Assembly: GCA_009767595.1 (NCBI GenBank)
Contig: VSDK01026441.1
Span: 1 to 64,000, forward strand
Source: Symbiodinium kawagutii
Taxonomy: Eukaryota; Sar; Dinophyceae; Suessiales; Symbiodiniaceae
Length of the DNA: 64,000 nucleotides
Direction of reading: 5' to 3'
The notes under the pieces are model-generated. The model was not told the origin of the DNA and ran no database searches. It saw only the letters and a program-made list of their open reading frames with translations. Made by a program: the position numbers and the translations under genes. This document shows positions 12,680-24,180 of the stretch, in pieces (within the stretch, counting starts at the first letter, position 1; each line of letters begins with the position of its first letter).

Positions 12680-12922
12680 GCGTATATTTAGATATATTTT
12701 TGTTTTATATATATTTTTTTATATAGACATATATATATATATGTATGCCCACTTATATATATATATATATATATGTTTATTCATATTTATATATATATAT
12801 ATGTAAATGTACTTACATATATATATATATATACGTATATTTATTTAATATATATATATGTATATATATATGTATATATATGTGTATATATATATGTATA
12901 TATATATATGTATATATATATG

Positions 12923-12953
<31 letters not shown>

Positions 12954-12957
12954 GTAT
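12680..12957 (+). repeat. TA-rich microsatellite
   Basis: TATATA blocks with TATG, TACA and TTTA interruptions across about 280 bp. ORFs through it encode Y/I repeats only. Confidence 0.93.
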
Positions 12958-13544
12958 ATCAAAGGAATGCTTTCTCCGGGACGAGGATCATTGGCAAAGC
13001 CCAGAGTATTCTCAAGATACTGTGACCATTTGTGACCTATATGCAACAACATATCCTTTTGTTCTGATGGCTGCCTTTTGTTGACGCCTTAGCAACGCTG
13101 CTTCATCCACAAGCTGCTCGATGGTAGAGTTTGTAGTTGTTTGTCATAGCAACGGAATGTATCGAGCACAAAATCTCGAAATGGAGGAACCTAACAGAGT
13201 TGCTCTATCTTAATCCAAGATGAACGAGTATGATAGTTGACCCCACTTGAGTTTTCAAACAAAAGTTTGTGGGCTAGGTCGAAAAAGCCAACAATTGGCA
13301 TAAACAAACTGTTTGTTAGGGTATGACTTTAAACCTCTAAAACCGATTTGCAGGCAGAAAGATCGACAGTTTCTTCACTGGCTGTGTGCCATGCCAGCTA
13401 CATACAAGGTTCTTCCACGAGCAACATCAACAACTTGTGGCTACAGCGGCTACGTCGCTGATTTCACAACGATATCACCCACAACACTGGAGCTTGAAGC
13501 CCCCATGTTCTGCGCCACATGCCTAACGTTGAGGTTACCTTCAC

Positions 13545-13622
13545 CTGAGCACGGAAAAGGACCTGGGCAATGGTGCGAGCTGTGTCAAAGCGCCTCGGCA
13601 CCGTTTCAGCAGAAGTCAGAGC
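13545..13622 (-). CDS. Possible 78-bp exon
   Basis: On the minus strand an acceptor-like CCGCCTAG and a donor-like CAG/GTGAAG bracket 26 codons reading ALTSAETVPRRFDTARTIAQ and on to VLFRAQ. The length is a multiple of three. The plus-strand ORF over it (13313-13660) is C/T/P-rich and less convincing. Confidence 0.33.
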
Positions 13623-14104
13623 CTAGGCGGAGCCTTACATGGCCAGGTATGATGCCATGATGTGGTCATGAGGGACTTCCAAAGAAGGAAATCGCAATGA
13701 ACGAACGAGCTGATGTGAACATCTTGGATTAGATATTGATACTTGTATATAGTACCCACATGGATTTCCACCTGCACAAACGTGCACATTGGAACGTGAC
13801 CCTGCTCTTGTTAATTCTTTTTCCCTCGATCATCAGGAGTTCCCTGTCCTTTCCCAAGGTCGGCATTCTTCACTGCTGGATACCTGTGAGCGGCTCTGAG
13901 CGTGGTTACCACAGATGGTCATAGCACACAAAAGGGGATGAAGGGCATTGAAGATAGGATGCTTAGGATGATTCAGGTTTGATCAATAGCATTCAATAAC
14001 CGGAACCACGAAGCTGGCCTGGTAGGGTGTGGCACATGGGAGTTCACTGATCGCCATAGTCTTGTGAGCCCATGGCCCGCAACAACACACTTCAGAAGCG
14101 GAAG

Positions 14105-14129
14105 CTGTCTTCGGTAAAGCCGAAGACAG
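14105..14129. repeat. 10-bp perfect hairpin, 5-nt loop
   Basis: CTGTCTTCGG, TAAAG, CCGAAGACAG. It lies inside a stretch open in two plus-strand frames (14072-14270), so it may be coding rather than regulatory. Confidence 0.8.
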
Positions 14130-14383
14130 TAGTGCTAGTGATGCTGCAAAGTCTAGTGTGCAGCGAAAAAATGAAAGACCCAATCCTGGCTGTTTTGTAC
14201 ATAAGGGGCAAGTGGAAACCAGCAAAACCGAGCAATCACAATCGTCTTAAATGGGACAGGAGTTCAGTTCCTATTTTGTTTGAGTCTTGCTTCACAATAG
14301 TCATCCCCAGCGTGTCCAGGATCAGATCTGGTTGGCTGATAAGCCGACTCGCGCTATGGCGGTGCGGTGCTCTGTGTGACTTG

Positions 14384-14635
14384 CTACCCAAGCACTGCAA
14401 TCATTGAAGACAGTTGTGAATCTGCAATCCTAAATGATGTCAGGATTTCAAAGCTCCGAAGAACCCTCAGAATGTGCTCCTCTCCTTGTCGAAGTGGCTG
14501 TTTTGATGTGTTGCATGTGTTGCCTTTCGGCTCAAAGATGATGTCTCCGCCACTCTCCTGAGCTTGGGGAGTCGCGGTGGCCATGGTTGAATTTTCCTCG
14601 ATCCTACCCGCTGACGTTTCGCCTTTGCCAAGCAA
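14384..14635 (-). CDS. Unrecognised 83-codon ORF
   Basis: Minus strand, with composition of an ordinary soluble protein: ETSAGRIEENSTMATATPQA, a Gly/Ile stretch, then HILRVLRSFEILTSFRIADS, ending at TAG. The frame is open a few codons further upstream, so the start is probably in another exon. A short plus ORF from the ATG at 14583 also reads well over part of it. Confidence 0.33.
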   Translation of the reverse strand: MLGKGETSAGRIEENSTMATATPQAQESGGDIIFEPKGNTCNTSKQPLRQGEEHILRVLRSFEILTSFRIADSQLSSMIAVLG

Positions 14636-14722
14636 TGCTCCAGCGAGCGGTGAGGATCAATCAGTTCTATGGCTTGACATCAGAGATCCACAGGACGATC
14701 TACTTCAATGAAACAGAAACAA

Positions 14723-14767
14723 CGATGACCACCACCACAACAACAACAGCAACAACATCAACGACTG
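14723..14767 (+). repeat. ACC/ACA trinucleotide repeat
   Basis: A run of ACC and ACA codon-like units, giving poly-Thr in one frame. Confidence 0.8.
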
Positions 14768-14769
14768 CA

Positions 14770-15448
14770 AAAGTGGCAACAGTACTGACAACAAGAGCAA
14801 GTGGAATCATCAGCAACAATAGCGATAACGACTGCAGAAACAATGAGTAAACACCAACGGTACTGGACACACGAACAGGAGCAATAAGGGAGGACTTACT
14901 GGGCAGGATTGGTCCTGATTAAGAACATGATGAACCATGAATGTCCGTTGATTGCCACTAGACAGATATCAACATTTGTTCGCGGCTAACGATCCAATGC
15001 TGCGACATCGTGGTCAATGGTCCAATGGATATAGAAGCTGAATTGATAGCGCCAATGGTTGTTGTCTAAGGCCAATGCTAGCATCCCATTCCCTAAAGAT
15101 CATCTCAGCAGAAGCCTTGGTTCAACATCTTCTATTCCCTTGAGCGGGCACGAGCCTAGTCACCAGCCATTAACCACCAGATGATCATCTATCTCGAGGA
15201 TGCTATCGCAATTCAGGCCTTCTATACCTAGGCTTTTCCTGCAAGGTTCTCAGTTACTTTGGGCCAACCCTTGCACACCTCCATTGTATAGATCACTGCG
15301 CCGCTTTGTTCATGGTCCATGGCTCATTGACTTGTCGAGTTCATATAAGGCCGTGTATGACAATAGAAAATCTTAATGGCAACATTTGTCAACGCTTACG
15401 CTATTGACACTACATGATTGGAAATTCAAGCTTTGACGCAAATTTGTC
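14770..15448. other. No gene seen
   Basis: Unique sequence without ORFs above 60 codons or obvious repeats. Confidence 0.5.
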
Positions 15449-15877
15449 ATGAATCTCTTTGAAGGAGGAGGCGGTTGCCTGGAACGAGGAGGATGCCCTT
15501 CCCTGAAGAACTCCGACAACATATCTGTTTTGATTGTGGAAGGTGTCCGGATTCTAGTGTTCCACCATGTTCCAAGCTTCCAGCCTACCCATGTGTACTC
15601 TTTGCAATGTACGAGGGTTGCATGTTTTCAAGGATCGATGATCAACGCTTCCAATGTTTTAGGCTTTCAGATGCTTTCAGGGAAGAAGAAATTGGTCGGT
15701 TACAGTGTGTCAATGGTTGCATGGTTGCAAGGTTGGGAGGTTGCAGGAAGCGGCCAGTGGCCAGGCTGCCATGGTTCTGTACAAACGTTGGATGTTTGGT
15801 GTGGCATCCCATTGGTTCACCCTGGCATTAAGGCCACCATCCTGGTTGGTTGGAAAAACCCCAAGGCATTTTGTTAA
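15449..15877 (+). CDS. Unrecognised 142-codon ORF, two competing frames
   Basis: The longest plus frame is V/G/F-rich and opens with an ATG. A second plus frame (15475-15831, 118 codons, Cys-rich) overlaps it almost completely. At most one can be coding; neither shows a known domain. The region is moderately GC-rich compared with its flanks. Confidence 0.22.
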   Translation: MNLFEGGGGCLERGGCPSLKNSDNISVLIVEGVRILVFHHVPSFQPTHVYSLQCTRVACFQGSMINASNVLGFQMLSGKKKLVGYSVSMVAWLQGWEVAGSGQWPGCHGSVQTLDVWCGIPLVHPGIKATILVGWKNPKAFC

Positions 15878-16007
15878 GGTAAAGGTCATGAGAAATGTAT
15901 GTGTACAAATGATTGTGTGTGCACATATATAACTCATTTACATATTATACCATGTTTCTGTAATAGTGTTTGGTAAAGACGAATTGGTGCCATATGTTAT
16001 GGTCATG

Positions 16008-16008
<1 letters not shown>

Positions 16009-16040
<32 letters not shown>

Positions 16041-16048
16041 GCTGTTGT

Positions 16049-16089
<41 letters not shown>

Positions 16090-16103
16090 TATGCTGTTGT
16101 TGT
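16009..16103 (+). repeat. TTG/CTG trinucleotide repeat
   Basis: About thirty TTG and CTG units; the right half alternates TTG CTG. Confidence 0.93.
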
Positions 16104-17449
16104 TACGTACTTCCCTTGTTTTGTTCTTGTTGAAACACGTCACACTTTCACACGGTGTATCCATTGTCCACTGTGAGTTTTGAATACCATTCAGAGAACC
16201 TCAGTTTACTCTTGGCATTTGTGTTCACCAACCATGTTTCGGCGCCTAGGTTTTTTTTCAACCTAAGCGGAGACGTGTCTTGGCCCTTGGCGCAATCTCT
16301 ATAGTTCAGTACAACTGCGCAGTTGTGGCATTTTGCTGCTGCCAAAACAAATAGAGGGAAATAGAGCAACAGCTCATCCCATGAAGTTTGCAACTTGCTT
16401 GGTAGGTTCTGTTTTATTTCCACAATTAAGAACCCCCCAAAATACCCCAAGTTGGTTGGTGGCCAATGAATTGCCATTTTGATCCTAGCATCAAGACTAC
16501 TTTGCCAAGGCTATTAACCAACGACTGGGATTGGATCTGCTGGAGGGGGAGTTGCCTGCCCAGGTCCACATACTATAGACTCAGCATCCTCCGTTGCATC
16601 CTCCGTTGCCGGCGGATTGCCGGCGGAGGATTGGAACTCATGGTCTCCACGAACGATTTCTGACAACCTGATCCCTGCTTCAGCACTGGGCATGTGGGGC
16701 TGCTGTTGAATCGATGTACGGCGGCTTGGGTATACCTGGTATTCCAAGCCACAAGCTGTATTTTTTCAAGAACCAGGTCGTTTGGAAAGGACCATTTGTT
16801 TCACACTGAGTTATCGGAGGACACTTGGATAAGTAGTCAAGACATGGCAAGACATTAGCCACAGCTCGCATTTGCATTAAATCAGATTTCCCTTTGCCCG
16901 GCTTGTTGACTGGGCACGATCCATGAAGGCTTCAGCAATTGAAATCCGCTGTGCGAAACAGTCAGAGATGCGCCGCCAAGGAGAGCTTACATCCCCGGAA
17001 CCCTTCCTTTGGTCAGAGAAGAAGGTCCTGGCGAGGAGCGCTTGGCGCATCACCTGGTCATACGATTTGGAATGAGAATAATAACACCGAATAAACATCC
17101 TGAGGCCCCTGTCAACCACTCTCAACATCTTTGAACCACTGACCTCATTATGAGTTAGAAGCCATCATGAAGCATTAACAATGATGTGTTCTGCATCAAC
17201 CATTCACGCTGGATCTGACCTGACAATCAGTGAAGGTATCCAGGACTCATCAGCTGATGCATCTTTTCGGGGCATATGGATCTCCCATCAATGTTTGCCC
17301 GTTTACAATTGTCACTGGTGGTGATTAACCGTGGATACTGGTAACTGCTGATTCTTATTGAACTGCATCATGGCTACTTTGATTACTGAACCTTCATTGC
17401 CGAAGAATATACATTGATTGAATTTGCTTCTGACAATTGGTTGACGCAA

Positions 17450-18240
17450 TTGTGCTGGAATATGTCCTGACATTCCTGAACATTCTGAACCGTTGACTAA
17501 ACTGTTGGTTCAACACGTATCTAGACATGTAGTTGGACAAATGTTCTGCCAAAGCTGGCATACTTTCTGATAAGAGGACTCGCGTATACTCTGTTGTTTG
17601 TTCTTTCACATGGACCTGCATATTTTTTTGACAGATACCCCCTACAAGCCCTAGTATGACGTATGACGTATAAATGCCCAACAAAACTCGCGAATGAACA
17701 GGCTGATACAGGGCTTCCTTGTGCTTGGCAAACATTCATCAAATTTTCACAGCGCCAAATTTTCCTTGTGCTTGGCAAACATTGTGTAGGGGACGACCCA
17801 GCGCCAAATCCCCCGAACCCGCAAGAAAAAGCCAGCAAAGCCAAAGATGTCACAAGTGATCAAAGTCCGGATCCAGGCAGGTTCTAATAGAAAGTACTTT
17901 GTCAGCCGCTCAAATGTTCTGACATGTAATCGGATATGAGATGGTGACATTTGTTCTTACATGAAGAGGACCTTAGATTTGTTATGACCTTCCAAGCACT
18001 GACATATAGTCTTGAAATTGTTCCGATGGACGGAGGGACAGATACTTTGACATGACTGGGCACATGGACGGACAATTGTCCTGACAGTTGTTCCGACATA
18101 TTCTTGCATGTGTTCTTATTTGTAGACAAAGATTCTGGCATTTTCTCTGACAAAACGGCTGACATTTTGTCCGGCACACGTTTGCATTCATTGTGACAGG
18201 CAAACTACCATGACATTTGTTCTGACCTTTGGCCGAGAAA
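17450..18240 (+). repeat. Degenerate CTGACATTTGTTCTGAC repeats
   Basis: Words such as GACATTTGTTCTGAC, CTGACATTTTGTCC and TCCTGACAGTTGTTCC recur through about 800 bp. A direct pair TTTTCCTTGTGCTTGGCAAAC-like (17715 and 17761) is also present. Confidence 0.5.
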
Positions 18241-18487
18241 TCCCTGATCTTGTTTTGTTCTGAAGATAGAAAGGTTTGCCATGTGTTGCGACGGTATTCT
18301 ACGATCTCCGACGGAGCGCAGCGCTGTCCACAGGGTGAACCTGCAGACCTTATCGATTCCAATTCTGACATGTTGCACACATCTGTGTCAATTCCAAGTC
18401 CTCATTTTTTCTGTGTTTTTTCAGAATTCATGGATCCATGATCTGAACTTCAATGTCATAGAGGGGGATTCGTGGATCAATGAATAT

Positions 18488-18530
18488 CCATGATATCTTC
18501 CATGATATCTTCCATGATATCTTCCATGAT
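18488..18530 (+). repeat. 12-bp tandem repeat
   Basis: CCATGATATCTT three times plus a partial fourth copy. Each unit holds the palindrome GATATC. Confidence 0.9.
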
Positions 18531-19487
18531 CATGAACTTCATCTTAAATACATTATAGCCAATTATAGCCATATCGTATAAATAACATGTTCGGAACTTC
18601 ATCCTTCACTTTTCGTTCATCGTTCGAACGGATTGTCCTCAGGATGCACCCCCGCCAAGTCGCGAGTCCAGCGCTGTGCTCCTCGGACCCCAGGTTGGGG
18701 CAAGGATTGCTTTTCTTACCAGGGTAAGTACCAGTTGTGACATGGAATGACATGGATATAAAAGTAAGCACTAGCATGGAAGATTATGTAAGCACGAGTT
18801 ATGTGACATAGGTGGCTGATGTTGGTTGATTGAAAAATTAGCTACATTTCGAACAGTAGTCAGCTAGCATTGATAACTATCCGTGTGGTAGCACCTATAT
18901 AGAGCGACAAAAAGTGCAAACAACAGTGGAGACAAACTGAGATACCAAGACCATCCAGGACCCGTGGTCGACTATGGCTGCGCATTTGACAAAGGGGGTT
19001 GTCAGAGATCGTTGCAGCCCTCCCGGAGGGTGTTGCAAGTGCTCACAACGATAACACAGATGTGAAACGGTATAAAGTAGTGGATGATATAGTTATAATA
19101 CCTAGACACTTATGGTTCATTATGATAGAGGTGAAGGGTTGATAATGATTATTGGTCAAACTCTGACTGCTTTGCTTTGGCATGGTGTTTGGGGCATGGC
19201 AAGCTAGATGCTGTGTGTTAGCGCAACCGAAACATCGAAGACTGCGACGACAAGTCATAGGTCTGGGCCCACCGACAGCCTGGCACACTTCCCCATGGCC
19301 CCTTTTTGACCAATTTCTCACTATGAATCATTGTAAACCATCACAATCATCCGCTTTCAAACATCAACCAATGTAAACTATTTGTAAACCATATGTTACT
19401 TTAACCAATGTAAAGTATATGTAAACAGCTTCTTTCATTGCCTCTTTACCACCATCATTAGCCCTCACCAATAGTTTTTTACCACCG

Positions 19488-19766
19488 GTGGCGGCTAGAG
19501 GCGAATCCCAAAGCGTGGGTCTGGTTCTGCTGTGTCCAGGTTGTTTGACCTTGAGAAGGGAAGTCAGCGCAAAGGCAGCAAGAATCGAAACACTGAAGCT
19601 TGGGCGGCATGGGTTTTATCCGAAAGATTTCTACGTGTGTGGCTGGTGGGCACATGTCATTTATGGAGACACGCAGTTTGTTTGTGGTGTGAATGAGCGT
19701 GCGCTGCTATTGTTTCTAGATGGGCCGCTGGATGGTAGTCTTCCAAGATGCTGTTTGACAACCTAG
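19488..19766 (+). CDS. Unrecognised 92-codon ORF
   Basis: It reads SAKAARIETLKLGRHGFYPK and DFYVCGWWAHVIYGDTQFVC, ending at TAG. The frame stays open upstream and begins at GTG, so a 5' exon would be needed. It lies just left of an assembly gap. Confidence 0.3.
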   Translation: MAARGESQSVGLVLLCPGCLTLRREVSAKAARIETLKLGRHGFYPKDFYVCGWWAHVIYGDTQFVCGVNERALLLFLDGPLDGSLPRCCLTT

Positions 19767-19863
19767 ATCACCCTGATTCTGGAGTGTTCTTACTCTGTTT
19801 GTCATCCCAAAAATTGGTCCCTAGAGGTTCCAGGTACCTTTGTCACTTCCTTTTTTCCTGCTG

Positions 19864-19876
19864 NNNNNNNNNNNNN
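19864..19876. other. Assembly gap (13 N)
   Basis: Thirteen N between CTGCTG and CTGCTG, probably a collapsed CTG repeat. Confidence 0.99.
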
Positions 19877-19919
19877 CTGCTGAATTGCGCCTAATCTGGG
19901 ACTGGATATCTTGGAGTTC

Positions 19920-20123
19920 TCATTGGTTCAATGCTGACCACTTGAAGTTCTCAAGTCTCACACCAAACAGTGGCCAGGCGAAGAGATAGGCTGTGGAAAT
20001 GATTTCCTTGTGTCTACCTTCCCGTGTGCGTGAGTTCAGGGGCACAACAGCTATGGTTGGGGCGATATATCTTGCCAAGGCAGTCTCCGGTTCGTTGACA
20101 CCCGGTGCCAATGGGGCATTCAT
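19920..20123 (-). CDS. Unrecognised 67-codon ORF with ATG
   Basis: A complete small ORF: MNAPLAPGVNEPETALARYI, then STAYLFAWPLFGVRLENFKW, to TGA. The plus-strand ORF over it (19993-20217) also reads plausibly, so the strand is uncertain. Confidence 0.28.
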   Translation of the reverse strand: MNAPLAPGVNEPETALARYIAPTIAVVPLNSRTREGRHKEIISTAYLFAWPLFGVRLENFKWSALNQ

Positions 20124-20456
20124 CGACCTTCCGGTCCCTTTGGTGCAGTGGGTCGGGTGTGAACCTGTTGGCTGTGCTGCAAGAGGAGGCTGTCATGATT
20201 CAATCATATCCAAATAATATACTCGTGACGCTTGTCGACAGGCAGATGCCTACACATCGACATGCATTGGTTTGTTTCTTTGGCGATTCATCTAACTAGC
20301 TGGCTGACCGTATCTCTCGAACAAGCTAATTTGATCTATTTGTTTGTTTCTTCATCCATTCATGCTTCCATTTGATTGACCCGGTCTATCTACATGTCTA
20401 TGTAGTGTAGATTGTGTATGTATTGTGAGGGTTGGATATTTGTGTGGTGGAGCTAT

Positions 20457-20505
20457 GTATCTATCTATCTATCTATTTGTCTATCTGTCTATTTATCTAT
20501 CTATG
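20457..20505 (+). repeat. TATC microsatellite
   Basis: CTAT units with a few CTGT/TTAT variants. Confidence 0.9.
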
Positions 20506-20770
20506 TTGTTTTCCTTTTTACCTGCTGTCTACTTACCTGTAAAAACAGATCTATACACACGTGCATGCATGCCTTCATGCACGCATACATGCATGCAGAC
20601 GTACGTACATACATACATACATACATACATACATACATACATACATACATAGATACATACATGTTTTTAGAAATAAAAGAAACGTCGTGAGCACAATGCG
20701 GGTCCACTAAATGGTTCGGCATGTCAGTAGTGAAAACACTCAGTATTTTGATTATTGTGTTTTACATGCG
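20501..20770 (-). repeat. Second copy of TATG-tailed fragment
   Basis: On the minus strand AAAACACAATAATCAA, TTTTCACTACTGACATG, CGAACCATTT, CCGCATTGTGC and TTTTATTTC occur in series, followed by (TATG)n. Subsets of these words recur at 53690-53740 and 54650-54715. The three-fold recurrence marks a dispersed repeat family. Confidence 0.6.
20601..20663 (+). repeat. CATA microsatellite
   Basis: About fifteen ACAT units. It forms the tail of the repeat fragment at 20501-20770 when read on the minus strand. Confidence 0.92.
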
Positions 20771-20923
20771 TCGCACATGCGTATATGTTTGTAACCACAT
20801 ATGCACTGGTTCATGATATTCTGCACTAGGTAGGAATGTAATGGTATGTAGTGTAATGTAGTGCAATTTAATGTAATCTAATGTAGTAGTAATGTACGTA
20901 ATTATGCAAGTCCGAATGTAGGA

Positions 20924-21272
20924 ATGTATGTATGTATGTATGTATGTATGAATGAATGAATGAAAGAATGAAAGAAAGAAAGAATGAATGAATGAATGAA
21001 TGAAAGAAAGAATGAAGGAAAGAATGAATGAATGAATGAATGAATGAAAGAATGAAAGAATGAAAGAATGAAAGAATGAAAGAAAGAATGAATGAATGAA
21101 TGAAAGAATGAAAGAAAGAAAGAATGAATGAATGTATGAATGAATGAATGTATGCATGCATGCATGCATGCATGCTTGGATGGATGAATGAATGACTGAA
21201 TGAATGAATGACTGACTGAGTGAGTGAATGAATGAGGGAGTGAATGAATGAACGAACGAATGAATGAATGAG
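20924..21272 (+). repeat. GAAT/GAAA tetranucleotide tract
   Basis: Starts as TATG repeats, then about 350 bp of GAAT and GAAA units with a CATG run at about 21152-21176. The minus-strand ORFs of up to 177 codons here (FIHSFIHS-type) are products of the repeat. Confidence 0.93.
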
Positions 21273-21347
21273 TGTGTGCAGATGTATTCGCACATTTGCA
21301 GATATGTTTACTAATTTACGTACACATATGTACATGCTGAGAGGATC

Positions 21348-21545
21348 ATGCACCAAGCTCCTCAGTCATCAGTTATCAGCCATGGCACCGGAATGCATGT
21401 TTCCAGGTCGGATGACCCGCCCTCTAACCCTTTTGGAGTCAGCAAGGTTAGGAAGATATGGGGACTTTTTGATGAAAAACCACGCCATCGGCCCGCAGAT
21501 AATTTTTCCAAGTCGCTTGAGATGATGGGCACATCTGAACAATGA
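21348..21545 (+). CDS. Unrecognised 65-codon ORF with ATG
   Basis: Starts at ATG and reads HQAPQSSVISHGTGMHVSRS and FGVSKVRKIWGLFDEKPRHR, ending MGTSEQ at TGA. Composition is hydrophilic and balanced. It starts about 75 bp after the GAAT tract. No known family. Confidence 0.33.
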   Translation: MHQAPQSSVISHGTGMHVSRSDDPPSNPFGVSKVRKIWGLFDEKPRHRPADNFSKSLEMMGTSEQ

Positions 21546-22959
21546 ACCTTTTACCCTTCAATCGTACTGAACCCCCAAATCAATTTGGGAGCTAAAAGCA
21601 AGTTTTCAGAAGACGAATGAATTAGTATTGGCTGTTACAGACAAAAGATTGGCAAAAGAAGGTTTATCCTCGGTTGTAAATGGCAACAAAAGGTTGCGAA
21701 AGGCAAAAGGAACCCCAACAATTTTGAACGCAAAAGGAGAAAGGCCAATGTTTTGCATTTACGGTGTGCCATTGAGGTTGGCTTGATGGAAGGTACCCTT
21801 GAGACTTTTTGGACTTTGAAGGTTTAAGACAGCATATCCACATAGTGTTTTTAGGCAGCTATTCACAGCCATGATTTCAACATATTCAAGCACATTTAGA
21901 TTTTGGGGAAATCAAAAGATTTGTATTTAGACTTACACTTATACAAATCTAAATTCCAGTCAAATACCAATCCAAACCCAAACATGATTCAGTTGCATAG
22001 TCAGACAAACCATTGTATTTTTGGGGGCCATCGTTAATCAGGGGCAGGGAATCATTCCGGAGAAACACCCAAGATTCAAACCACAACCAAGAGCACTATG
22101 CGATGGTAATTTGTCAGTAGATGTTGGGAAAAAAAGACATGATGTTGTGGCATTTTATTGCTCACAGGTTGACATTGCACCCTTGAAGGCAGAAAATGTA
22201 GAACCTGGACAATGAATTCCTTTCAGAAACCAAGTTGTACATGCTTTATTTGGTTCTATCTTGGTTTTCCAGGTGTTTTTTCTATTTGAGTGGGTACAGT
22301 ACAGTACAGTACTGGTACTGGGTAGCAACCATGACTCTAGAAGTTGGGGTTGTTTATTGGCGTGTTTCTCGCACTACTTTTATGATTCGTTTGGAGAGTA
22401 CGGCGACCAACTTGATGAAACTTAGCAAATTGGAATTTCTTGGCGACTAAGAAGCTTTATTGTCTTTTCTCAGCGTCGTTTGTCCGATGCGTGAATTTTG
22501 ATGTCATCCCCACATATCAGACATCTTCAAAATTATGTGAATCGATGTGATATGGTTTTTTCAATGGAACGGACTCCACCCTTCCCCAGTTTGGTTCCAG
22601 CACAAACTGTGCTGTGCGCATAGTTGTGTTTGATGTGCAGTCGGAGTTGTAGCTGCCATGCCGACGAGTTGAGATGCTCCATGCCATTGCGCACTGGTAG
22701 AGGATTGTGAGTTGAACTCTGAGCAAAGCTCGGAAATCAAGCAGCCTTCAAGGCGCCAAAGTCACACCAAATTCAAGACGCACGGGCTGATTACTGTTTC
22801 TATGTTGACATCACGCTGGCGCTATTAAGTTCGCCAATATTCGTGCGGAAAGTCCGAAACTCAAGTCGTATTTTCCTCATTGCAAGAAACGCAGATTCAG
22901 AGGTTTCCTCCAGCGGCGCGGTCCTTGTCACCAGTCCATCCATGAAATGATTCGCTCGT
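21546..22959. other. No firm gene
   Basis: Weak plus ORFs at 22021-22215 and 22235-22450 (the second crosses a GTACAGTACAGTAC run). Otherwise unique sequence. Confidence 0.45.
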
Positions 22960-23157
22960 TTGGTGGAAACCGTTGCCAAGATTTTGCGGCACTGCCCAGG
23001 TGCCAGAACGGCAGATTTCCAAACAAGACGGTTTGCTCACAACCAATCAGGAGAAGTTCTTTGGGATGAGCAGGGTGTGAAAACAAGTGGTGGTGGTGTC
23101 AAGTGGCTTATTCTGTTTGATGCTTTCAAAAACTGGGTGCTTCCAACAACAAGTTGA
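22960..23157 (+). CDS. Unrecognised 65-codon ORF
   Basis: Contains HNQSGEVLWDEQGVKTSGGG and WLILFDAFKNWVLP with ordinary codon variety. No ATG at the start; it would need an upstream exon. Confidence 0.28.
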   Translation: MVETVAKILRHCPGARTADFQTRRFAHNQSGEVLWDEQGVKTSGGGVKWLILFDAFKNWVLPTTS

Positions 23158-23759
23158 CGGAAGTTGACCATCTTGAGTGGGGGCAACAGCTAGCCAGGAA
23201 ACCTTGACAGCGAGGTAGCTATGCAGATGTGCTTGCTGCTGTGAGAGTATCCCTCGAAAAAGTCTGGCCACAAATGATGTGGCTTTATGTTCATACCATA
23301 AGTACTATATATAAAGAGGTAGGTCAAACAACTTAGTAGCATCAGTTGTAATTTGTTTATAAAAACGGAGGTGAAGTAGCATACAGATATAGTTATTTTG
23401 CACTGTGTTGCCAAAATGGGTAGGTTACGTTGGTCCTTCATTGCTTGCTGGTCCAAAGACACATTTTAGATACACGTATCATATAACTGGTCAGGCACAT
23501 GCACACAATATATAATACATGTAACACACATCAACACGCATACATTACATTCGTTTGTTGGGTGCTCAGCGTGCATTAGACTGGCCTCCATATGTGGGTT
23601 CGTGTGTCTGGATATGTCTGGTTGACATTGATACATCACATGTATGATGTATAGCCCGATCATACCAAATGCAAATGTTGCTCGAAGTTTACAGTTCGTC
23701 CAAAATTGAGAAGGACGCCCAAAGCCGAACCCAGAACCAACTCATGGCAGCAGAACATG

Positions 23760-23807
23760 TTTCCATGGGTTTCCATGGGTTTCCATGGGTTTCCATGGGT
23801 TTCCATC
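23760..23807 (+). repeat. 10-bp tandem repeat
   Basis: TTCCATGGGT is repeated four times exactly plus a partial copy. Each unit carries the palindrome CCATGG. Confidence 0.9.
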
Positions 23808-24084
23808 GCCTGGGACCTGCCACAGGACAAGATTTCTAGCTCAAGGAAAAGTAGTTTTCACGTGGCGCCCTGGACGGTACTGGTTGTGGCCCAGTGGCTG
23901 TTTCGGCAGTTGTAGTTTTAGCGGTGTTGGTGGTAACAGGGGTTGTAGTGTTTGTTGTTATGTTGTTGTTACATTGTTGTCGTTGTTGCTGCTGCCTGCT
24001 TGTATTAAGATACTGGGTGAACAATTAGGCAGTTGCCAAGCTACGCCTGGTTGAGCATCTCTACCTGGCGGTTAGAGAAAAAAC

Positions 24085-24180
24085 TTGTCCAAAGCTAAGA
24101 GAATCAATGATATGGAACCCCCAAAAATGGTTGGTTGATATTCGATGATTGAAGGGTACCCAGATTGAGAAACGCCCATA
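24085..24180 (-). repeat. MITE-like repeat (copy B)
   Basis: The reverse complement reads GTTTCTCAATCTGGGTACCC, CAATCATCGAATATCAACC, then CCAACCATTTTTGGGGG. It lacks the roughly 15-bp spacer of copy A. Confidence 0.6.

Larger units (their letters stand above)
10196..13544. other. No firm gene
   Basis: GC-richer patches at 10920-11030 and 12376-12480 could be small exons. Overlapping plus and minus ORFs at 11514-11879 cannot be resolved. MITE-like copy A and the TA tract lie here. Confidence 0.5.
16104..19487. other. No firm gene
   Basis: Scattered ORFs (16148-16477 minus, 16514-16747 minus, 16877-17128 minus) without domains; a small GCATCCTCCGTT/GCCGGCGG repeat near 16585-16627; the GACATTTGTTC region; and GTAAACCAT-type degenerate repeats at 19320-19430. 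Confidence 0.5.

Noticed and set aside
12745..13084. ORFs of about 100 codons on both strands
   Set aside because: Driven by the TA-rich microsatellite; Y/I monotony on either strand.
20762..21356. Minus-strand ORFs of up to 177 codons (FIHSFIHS type)
   Set aside because: They are direct translations of the GAAT/GAAA tetranucleotide tract.
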